DNA of 11,705 nt from an uncultured Eubacteriales bacterium. GTDB lineage: Bacteria; Bacillota; Clostridia; Oscillospirales; CAG-272. Within the stretch, counting starts at the first letter, position 1; the number at the start of each line of letters is the position of its first letter. The translations under genes were made by a program, and so were the position numbers. Below, piece by piece: positions 6,006-11,705 of this stretch. The notes under the pieces are model-generated. The model worked only from the letters and a program-made list of their open reading frames with translations. It made no database searches and was not told where the DNA came from. The stretch is from NCBI GenBank assembly GCA_900546315.1, contig URCP01000089.1, forward strand, positions 1-11,705, written 5' to 3'.

Positions 6006-6992
6006 ATGGATGACAATAAAGCCGCGCCGGTATTCTCGCATTATTCGGTGCTTTTATATGAGGCGGTCGATGGGCTCGCGATAAAGCCGGACGGCGTTTA
6101 TATGGACTGTACGCTCGGCGGCGGCGGACACTCGCTCGGGATACTGAAAAGGCTCGGGGACAAGGGACGTCTCATCGCGGTCGATCAGGACGCGGAAGCA
6201 ATCGCGGCGTCGAAGAAGCGGCTCGCGGACTATCTTGACAAAATCGACTTCATACACGACAACTTCGAGAACGCCGTCATGAGGGCGAAGGAGATCGGAT
6301 ACGACGGCATCGACGGCGCGGTGATCGACCTCGGGGTCTCGTCGTATCAGCTTGACACTCCGGAGAGGGGCTTCTCCTACATGAAGGACGCGCCGCTCGA
6401 TATGCGCATGGACCCGACGGCTCCGCTGACCGCACACGAGGTCGTCAACACATACAGCGAGGAGAGACTGAAAAAGCTGATCTATGATTACGGCGAGGAG
6501 CGCTTCGCGGGACGCATCGCGTCGAGAATATGCGAGGCGAGGGAAAAGCGCCCGCTCGATACCACCTTCGAGCTTGTCGATATCATAAAATCCGCCATCC
6601 CGGCGAAGAACCGCGAGGACGGACCGCACCCGGCAAAGCGCACGTTTCAGGCGATACGCATCGAGGTGAACTCGGAGCTCGACGTGATCGAGCCGACGCT
6701 CGATTCGCTCGTCGGTTTTCTGAGACCGGGCGGAAGGCTGTCTGTGATAACCTTCCATTCGCTCGAGGACAGGATCGTGAAGCAGACCTTCGCGAAGTTC
6801 ACGCGCGGATGCACCTGCCCTCCGGATTTCCCGGTGTGTGTGTGCGGGAAGAAGCCGTCGCTGAGACTTGTGAACAGAAAACCGATACTTCCGTCAGAGA
6901 GAGAGCTCGACGAGAACCCGCGCTCGAGAAGCGCGAAATTAAGAGTCGCCGAAAAGCTCGACAAGGACGGAAATCAGATTACACAAGACTGA
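6006..6992 (+). CDS. rsmH: 16S rRNA (cytosine(1402)-N(4))-methyltransferase RsmH (MraW)
   Basis: RsmH adds the N4 methyl group to C1402 of 16S rRNA in the ribosomal P-site region, using S-adenosylmethionine. It is classically the first or second gene of the dcw cluster. The 328 residues are slightly more than the usual 310-315. Motifs in order: HYSVLL (12-17), DCTLGGGGHS (34-43, SAM-binding), AVDQD (58-62), DLGVSSYQLD (108-117), GFSYMKDAPLDMRM (122-135), HPAKRTFQAIRI (208-219), VITFHSLEDRIVK (247-259), a cysteine cluster CTCPPDFPVCVC (269-280) and NPRSRSAKLRVAE (304-316). ATG 6006 is preceded by AGGA with a 5-base gap. It is the first gene after a strong promoter. ftsL follows after 38 nt. 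Confidence 0.96.
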   Translation: MDDNKAAPVFSHYSVLLYEAVDGLAIKPDGVYMDCTLGGGGHSLGILKRLGDKGRLIAVDQDAEAIAASKKRLADYLDKIDFIHDNFENAVMRAKEIGYDGIDGAVIDLGVSSYQLDTPERGFSYMKDAPLDMRMDPTAPLTAHEVVNTYSEERLKKLIYDYGEERFAGRIASRICEAREKRPLDTTFELVDIIKSAIPAKNREDGPHPAKRTFQAIRIEVNSELDVIEPTLDSLVGFLRPGGRLSVITFHSLEDRIVKQTFAKFTRGCTCPPDFPVCVCGKKPSLRLVNRKPILPSERELDENPRSRSAKLRVAEKLDKDGNQITQD

Positions 6993-7030
6993 AAAAAGAT
7001 TAACATAAGCATAACAAAGGAGGGAAGCCT

Positions 7031-7876
7031 ATGACCGGTGCCGCACAGGAAAACAAGAATCAGCGCAATATGCGCACGACCCATCCGGCGTACCGCGAGT
7101 ACTCGTGGGAGAGCCTGACCGGGACGATACCGCGTCAGGGGACCGGGCGCGCTCAAGGGAACAATCAGGGCGCCCGCACACAGCCGCGGCGCACGACGCA
7201 GGCTCCGCGTCAGGCGGCTCCGAATAACGTAAAGAACGCTCAGGCGGGAGTTATGACCGGCAGAGCGCCCGCGGGACAGATTCCCGCAAGACCGAAGAGC
7301 ATGGCTCCCGGCGCGGTCAGACGAAGCGGAATGCCACAGTCGGCCCCCAACGGAAGCGTCAGCGCGAGACCGAAGCCGAAAGCCCCGGCGAAGCCTCCGA
7401 AGGAAAAAAAGACGACAAAGCAGTGGCTCGCCGGTCTCTACGAGAAGTGGAAAGAGTCGCGCACGCACATAATCATCACCGAGAGAAAATATAATTTCCC
7501 GCTGTCTATCATATTCATAGCTCTCGCGATATCCGTTCTCGTCATGCTGATAATAACGGCGTCGGTGCGGATAAGCGAGGTCACGACCGAGAACTCCGCG
7601 CTGCGCTCGACCTACAATTCGCTCGTGTCGGAGCAGAGCGAGCTCAGAACCAAGCTCGAGAGCCGCGACGACCTCAGAGTCGTCGAGGAAAAGGCGAAGA
7701 ACGAGCTCGGCATGGTCAAGAAGGATCAGGTCCCGAAGTACTATCTGACGATAAGGAACGAGGACAAGATCGAGATCGTCGAGGAGAAGGCGGTCGAAAA
7801 GACCGGCGTTATCGACAAAATCGTCGATTTCGGAAAGAACATCGCGGACAGAGTAAAGGCGTTCTTCGGCAGATAA
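7031..7876 (+). CDS. ftsL: FtsL-like cell division protein with long cytoplasmic tail
   Basis: FtsL is a small bitopic septum protein that works with DivIC/FtsB and DivIB/FtsQ to control the septal synthase. Identification rests on location (between rsmH and the class B PBP) and on architecture: one membrane segment (about 157-177) followed by a coiled-coil-like heptad stretch (about 181-212, with ENSALRSTYNSLVSEQSEL) and the FtsL/DivIC-like ending of that region, AKNELGMVKKDQV (222-234). The protein is 281 residues against roughly 100-130 for typical FtsL. The extra is an N-terminal tail of about 155 residues rich in Pro, Arg, Gln, Ala and Gly, probably disordered, with imperfect repeats (ARPKSMAPGA 86-95, ARPKPKAPAK 112-121). 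The C-terminal 259-281 looks like an amphipathic helix. ATG 7031 has an excellent AAGGAGG (7017-7023), seven bases away, so the long form is the one predicted to be made. The gene ends 33 nt before the PBP. Confidence 0.82.
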   Translation: MTGAAQENKNQRNMRTTHPAYREYSWESLTGTIPRQGTGRAQGNNQGARTQPRRTTQAPRQAAPNNVKNAQAGVMTGRAPAGQIPARPKSMAPGAVRRSGMPQSAPNGSVSARPKPKAPAKPPKEKKTTKQWLAGLYEKWKESRTHIIITERKYNFPLSIIFIALAISVLVMLIITASVRISEVTTENSALRSTYNSLVSEQSELRTKLESRDDLRVVEEKAKNELGMVKKDQVPKYYLTIRNEDKIEIVEEKAVEKTGVIDKIVDFGKNIADRVKAFFGR

Positions 7877-7895
7877 GATAAATGATGGCTGATAC

Positions 7896-7902
7896 AGGAG
7901 GT
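7896..7902 (+). promoter_or_regulatory. Strong ribosome binding site that fixes a TTG start for the PBP
   Basis: AGGAGGT lies seven bases before TTG 7910, the ideal distance. The first in-frame ATG codons, at residues 31 and 35 of the long form, have no such site and would remove the basic cytoplasmic segment before the membrane helix. The TTG start is therefore preferred. Confidence 0.8.
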
Positions 7903-7909
7903 ATTCGAT

Positions 7910-10324
7910 TTGGCATTCGGTCTCGGAAAGAACACTAAGGACACGAAGAAAAAGAATATTAAGAAGCCGTCGCGCGCCGCGGGTGAGACCGGGCGCCGCA
8001 TGACGCGCAGGATGATCGCGTTCGGCTCGATCGTGGCGGGGCTCAGCGTCCTGCTGATCGGGCGGCTGTTCGTTTTGCAGATTACCGACTATGAAAAATA
8101 TCAGTCAAAGGTCATAAGCCAGCTTACGCGCGAGACGACAACGACGCCGGAGCGTGGAAAGATATACGACACGAACATGAACCTTCTCGCGACAAACACG
8201 ACGGTCTACCGTGTCGCGATCTCCCCGTACGATATCGCCGGAGGCGACGAGGTCTTCAAGAACATTTCCGACGAGGACATGGACGCCGCCGTCGCTTCCC
8301 TGACGGTCGACGCCGCGAACAACCAGAAGGCGCAGATAATCGCGAGAAAGTGCGAGGAGATGTTCGGCGTCTCCTACGACACGACGATGCAGAAGGCGGC
8401 GAAGGTCAGGCGCCGCGACGAGACAATAACCAAGAACGTCGACCCTGACGTCGCCGCGGAGCTGCGCACGTTCATACAGGAGAACGAGCTTCAGGGAATG
8501 CTGAACCTTTACGCCGAGTCGAAGAGATATTACTGTTACGGAGACCTCGCGTGCCACGTGATCGGCTTCACGAACTCGGACGGCAACGGCGTCTACGGCG
8601 TCGAGGCGACATATAACGAATACCTCAAGGGCACAAACGGCAAGTACATAACGGCGAAGGACTCGGTCGGAAAGAGTATGCCGTTCAAGTACGAGAGCTA
8701 TATAAACGCCGAGAACGGCGCGAACCTCGTCGTCACGATCGACCTGAAGATCCAGTACGACCTCGAGACGCAGGTGCAGGCGGCGTACGACTCCGCGCAG
8801 GCGGGCAACCGTGTCTGCGGAATCGCGATGGACCCGAACACCGGGGCGATTCTCGCGATGGCGGTCTACCCGAACTATGACCTGAACTCGCCGTACGAGC
8901 TCGCAGAGGAGTTTTTAACACAGCTGAACGACAGCGGCTACGCGGAGGACAGCGACGAGTATTCCGAGCTGAAGAGCGACCTCATCTTCGAGATGTGGAA
9001 CAACAAGTGCGTCAGCGAGACCTATGAGCCGGGCTCGACCTTCAAGATTCTGACGGCGGCGGCGGCTCTCGAGGAGGGCGCGGTCAAGGTCGACGACAAG
9101 TTCTACTGCCCCGGCTGGTATTTGGGAGAGGGATTCAGCCAGCCGATTTCCTGCCACCGCACCGCTGGGCATGGCACAGTCACCTTCGCGAGAGGTCTGC
9201 AACAATCCTGCAACCCGACGCTGATGATGACGGCGGAGAGACTCGGGCTCGATAAGTTCTACAAGTATTTCGAGGCGTTCGGCTACACGGGCAAGACCGG
9301 CGTCGATCTCCCGGGCGAGGTCTACGGAATCTATCACGATAAGTCCGAAATGCACCCGACCGAGCTTGCCGTTTACTCCTTCGGTCAGACATTCAAGGCG
9401 ACTCCGCTCCAGCAGCTGACCGCCATCTGTTCGGTCGCGAACGGCGGTTATCTCGTCACTCCCCATGTCCTCAAGGAGATGGTCGACGACGACGGGAACA
9501 CTATCTACACCTACGAGACAGAGAAGAAGATACAGGTCCTGAGCGAGGACACCTGCAAGACGGTCACGGATATCCTCACAGAGGGCGTGGCGACCGACGG
9601 CGGCGCGAAGAACGCCTATGTCAAGGGTTACAACGTCGCGGCGAAGACCGGAACCTCGCAGAAGCAGGACAAGTGGGTCTACACCTACGACGAGGAAGGA
9701 AACGTCATCGACGCACAGCGTCCTTTCCGTGTCGGTTCGACCGTCGCTTTCGCTCCTTCCGAGGACCCGCAGATCGCGGTGCTCCTTGTGGTCGACGAGC
9801 CTACCGGCGTGTCTTACGGCTCGACCGTCGCGGCTCCGTATATATCGAAGTTCCTGGCGCAGGTCCTGCCTTACATGGGCTGTGAGGCGCAGTATTCCGA
9901 GGAGGATCTCAAAAACACCGAGGTCACGATCGCGACGCTTGTCGGGCTTGACACCGAGAGCGCCTGCCGCTGGATAACCAACCGCCAGATGCAGTACAAG
10001 ATCATCGGCGACGGCAAGGAAGTCGTCCAGAGCGTGCCGGCGGTCGGCGCGCGCATACAGAAGGAGAGCGGAATCGTATATCTCTACACCGGCACCGCTA
10101 CGCCTTCCGACACAAAGACTGTCCCGAACCTCATAGGTCTCACCGCCGCGCAGGCGAACTACCAGATAACAGCCCGACGTCTGAACGTCCGCATCGAGGG
10201 CGCCCAGAACTATGATCAGGGCTCGAGCGCCGTGGTCGTCGCGCAGTCGCCCGCCGAGGGCGCGATGGTTTCTCCCGGAACCGTCATAACAATCGAGCTT
10301 CGGCATATGGACGGCACAGACTGA
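7910..10324 (+). CDS. ftsI: Class B penicillin-binding protein with two PASTA domains (FtsI/SpoVD type)
   Basis: This DD-transpeptidase cross-links septal peptidoglycan, probably together with the glycosyltransferase FtsW and activated by the FtsL complex. It has 804 residues: a basic cytoplasmic start (1-35), one membrane anchor (about 36-57), a dimerisation/pedestal domain (about 60-270, with the family motif ERGKIYDTN at 81-89), a transpeptidase domain (about 295-655) and two C-terminal PASTA domains (about 672-728 and 736-798). Catalytic motifs are intact: Ser376-Thr-Phe-Lys379, Ser433-Cys-Asn435 and Lys579-Thr-Gly-Thr582. An acidic insert (about 331-360) precedes the active serine. The PASTA domains resemble those of Bacillota SpoVD and PBP2x. 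In Bacillus subtilis pbpB and spoVD sit side by side before murE; here one gene occupies that place, so it could serve division, sporulation or both. The start is TTG with an excellent AGGAGGT site. murE follows after 74 nt. Confidence 0.93.
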   Translation: MAFGLGKNTKDTKKKNIKKPSRAAGETGRRMTRRMIAFGSIVAGLSVLLIGRLFVLQITDYEKYQSKVISQLTRETTTTPERGKIYDTNMNLLATNTTVYRVAISPYDIAGGDEVFKNISDEDMDAAVASLTVDAANNQKAQIIARKCEEMFGVSYDTTMQKAAKVRRRDETITKNVDPDVAAELRTFIQENELQGMLNLYAESKRYYCYGDLACHVIGFTNSDGNGVYGVEATYNEYLKGTNGKYITAKDSVGKSMPFKYESYINAENGANLVVTIDLKIQYDLETQVQAAYDSAQAGNRVCGIAMDPNTGAILAMAVYPNYDLNSPYELAEEFLTQLNDSGYAEDSDEYSELKSDLIFEMWNNKCVSETYEPGSTFKILTAAAALEEGAVKVDDKFYCPGWYLGEGFSQPISCHRTAGHGTVTFARGLQQSCNPTLMMTAERLGLDKFYKYFEAFGYTGKTGVDLPGEVYGIYHDKSEMHPTELAVYSFGQTFKATPLQQLTAICSVANGGYLVTPHVLKEMVDDDGNTIYTYETEKKIQVLSEDTCKTVTDILTEGVATDGGAKNAYVKGYNVAAKTGTSQKQDKWVYTYDEEGNVIDAQRPFRVGSTVAFAPSEDPQIAVLLVVDEPTGVSYGSTVAAPYISKFLAQVLPYMGCEAQYSEEDLKNTEVTIATLVGLDTESACRWITNRQMQYKIIGDGKEVVQSVPAVGARIQKESGIVYLYTGTATPSDTKTVPNLIGLTAAQANYQITARRLNVRIEGAQNYDQGSSAVVVAQSPAEGAMVSPGTVITIELRHMDGTD

Positions 10325-10398
10325 TATTTCAGGTCATAAAAAACTCCCGCCCGGCGTAAACTTCTGTGAATGAATTTTGCGCGAAGGTGAGGGATCAT

Positions 10399-11705
10399 AT
10401 GGCACTTCTTTCAGAACTTCTCGACGGCGCGGGCGTCATCGGCGGCGATCTTACGGATATCGGGGTGAACTCGATTCGCGACGACTCCTTCCGGGTGACG
10501 CCCGGGGACGTGTTCGTCGCGGTCAGGGGAACAAAATACGATGGGCACGACTTTATCTGTATCGCGGTCGGGCGCGGGGCGAAGGTTGTCGTCTGCGAGA
10601 GGGTGACCGGATTTCTGGAAAATCATCCGGAGGTCTGTTACGTGCTCGTTGAAAATACGCGTCTGGCGCTCGCCGTCATGTGGAACAACCTCTGCGGGAA
10701 GCCGTCGGACAGAATGATGTTCGCCGCCGTCACCGGCACGAACGGGAAGACTTCGACCGCGTACTTCCTGCGGCAGATCTTCAGAGAGGCGGGATACAGG
10801 ACCGGGCTTATCGGCACGGTCAGGTGCTTTATCGGGGACGAGAGTTTCAATATTGACTCTCCCGATTTCTCGGACGTGAACGGCATGACGACGCCCGCGC
10901 CGGAGACGCTTTACCCGCTCCTGAAACGCATGGCGGACGCCGGGGTTGAGATCGTTTTCCTCGAGGCGTCGTCGCACTCGCTTGATCAGCGGAGGCTCGA
11001 CCCGATACGCTTCATCGTTTCGGTGTTCACGAACCTGACTGAGGATCATCTCGACTATCACGGGACGATGGAGAACTACTTTGAGGCGAAGAAGCGGCTT
11101 ATCGATCTCTCCGAGGTCGCGGTCGTGAATATCGACGACGGGTGGTTTGAGACGCTGTGTGAAGCGCCCGTGATACCGACGGTCGGCTTCTCTCCGGTCG
11201 GGGACGAGCGGGCGGACTTCTCGGCGAGAAATCAGCGCTGCGACCTCGCGTCGGGCGGGATCGCGTATGACGTATGCGAGACCGGGAAGCTCTACAGGAT
11301 AACCTGTCCCGTGAGCGGCGACTTCACGATAGCGAACACGCTCGGGGCGGTATCCGCCGCGAGACTCTTCGGGATAAAGCCGGAGATCATCCGTAGGGCG
11401 CTCGAGAGCTGCCCGCAGATTCCCGGAAGAATGGAGAAAGTCAGGACTGACAGGGATTTTGAAGTTTACATAGACTACGCGCACACGCCGGACGCGCTTG
11501 CGAGGGCGATAAAGACCCTGCTCTCACGACGGCGCGGCGGCGGACGGCTCACCGTGCTCTTCGGGTGCGGAGGGGACCGCGAGAAACAGAAAAGGCCGGA
11601 GATGGGGCGGATCGCCTCCGCTCTCGCCGACAGGGTCATAATAACCGGCGACAACAGCCGGACAGAGAATCCGCGCGCAATCATCTGCGACATCCTGCGC
11701 GGGAT
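10399..11705 (+). CDS. murE: UDP-MurNAc-L-Ala-D-Glu ligase for the third residue (MurE), 3' end cut
   Basis: MurE is the cytosolic ATP-dependent ligase that adds the third amino acid, usually meso-diaminopimelate in Clostridia, to UDP-MurNAc-L-Ala-D-Glu. The frame is open to the window end, with 435 residues visible of an expected 480-500. Motifs: N-terminal uridine-binding region with DDSFRVTPGDVFVAVRG (28-44) and DGH (48-50), ATP loop VTGTNGKTS (111-119), TTPAPE (164-169), EASSHSLDQRRL (189-200), TNLTEDHLDYHGT (211-223), the likely carbamylated Lys231 in YFEAKKRL, IPGRMEKV (341-348) and YAHTPDAL (360-367). The amino-acid recognition motif reads DNSR (418-421), where DAP-type enzymes usually have DNPR; the specificity Arg is kept and Pro is replaced by Ser. 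ATG 10399 has GAGG (10389-10392) six bases upstream. The usual dcw order predicts murF or mraY next. Confidence 0.93.
   Translation, partial: MALLSELLDGAGVIGGDLTDIGVNSIRDDSFRVTPGDVFVAVRGTKYDGHDFICIAVGRGAKVVVCERVTGFLENHPEVCYVLVENTRLALAVMWNNLCGKPSDRMMFAAVTGTNGKTSTAYFLRQIFREAGYRTGLIGTVRCFIGDESFNIDSPDFSDVNGMTTPAPETLYPLLKRMADAGVEIVFLEASSHSLDQRRLDPIRFIVSVFTNLTEDHLDYHGTMENYFEAKKRLIDLSEVAVVNIDDGWFETLCEAPVIPTVGFSPVGDERADFSARNQRCDLASGGIAYDVCETGKLYRITCPVSGDFTIANTLGAVSAARLFGIKPEIIRRALESCPQIPGRMEKVRTDRDFEVYIDYAHTPDALARAIKTLLSRRRGGGRLTVLFGCGGDREKQKRPEMGRIASALADRVIITGDNSRTENPRAIICDILRG

Noticed and set aside
8915..10306. Long antisense open frame (463 codons) opposite the PBP gene
   Set aside because: The + strand protein here has complete PBP motifs and PASTA domains. 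High GC at third positions removes stop codons on the opposite strand, and the antisense protein is Arg/Asp/Leu-biased without recognisable motifs.
10325..10398. Terminator or promoter between the PBP gene and murE
   Set aside because: The 74 bases contain no stable hairpin with a T-run and no convincing -35/-10 pair, so continued transcription into murE is more likely.
10411..11484. Long antisense open frame (357 codons) opposite murE
   Set aside because: murE on the + strand has all Mur ligase motifs. The antisense product is Arg/Pro/Asp-rich shadow sequence.

Overview
The window reads as chromosomal DNA from a GC-rich member of the Clostridia (Bacillota), most likely an uncultured gut or Oscillospirales-like lineage. 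This is an inference. It rests on the gene content: a low-GC-type HPr with both His15 and Ser46, an FtsL / PASTA-bearing class B PBP / MurE order as in Bacillota dcw clusters, and the rsmD-coaD pair. It also rests on strong AGGAGG-type ribosome binding sites and very GC-rich coding DNA with frequent ATA (Ile) and AGA/AGG (Arg) codons. All genes lie on the + strand and are packed tightly. I see no tRNA, rRNA, IS element, CRISPR array or prophage.

Region 1 (1-2295) is a three-gene run. It holds the C-terminal part of an O-antigen ligase/polymerase-like (Wzy_C superfamily) multi-pass membrane protein, then two paralogous single-pass proteins that I recognise as DUF4330-like. The spacing of 13 nt and 1 nt suggests one operon, probably for surface glycopolymer assembly.

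Region 2 (2296-5800) starts with a short AT-rich island carrying a near-consensus sigma-A promoter, whose -10 lies in a perfect 7-4-7 inverted repeat. It continues with ptsH (HPr), uvrC, rsmD and coaD. The last three are nearly contiguous, with uvrC and rsmD overlapping in ATGA. They mix carbon regulation, nucleotide excision repair, 16S rRNA methylation and CoA synthesis.

Region 3 (5801-11705) is the start of the division and cell-wall (dcw) cluster. A 205-nt gap holds a very good sigma-A promoter (TTGAAT, 17 nt, TATAAT) preceded by A-tracts. Then come rsmH, an unusually long ftsL (281 aa), a class B PBP with two C-terminal PASTA domains started from TTG (ftsI/spoVD type), and murE, which is cut by the window end. 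No mraZ lies in front of rsmH, although that is its usual place. Together these genes make the septal peptidoglycan transpeptidase module and the ligase that adds the third stem-peptide residue.

Most of the window is conserved housekeeping. The least described parts are the paired DUF4330-like genes beside the polymerase/ligase, the long proline/arginine/glutamine-rich N-terminal tail of FtsL, and the inverted-repeat promoter of ptsH. I see no clearly novel defence or mobile system.
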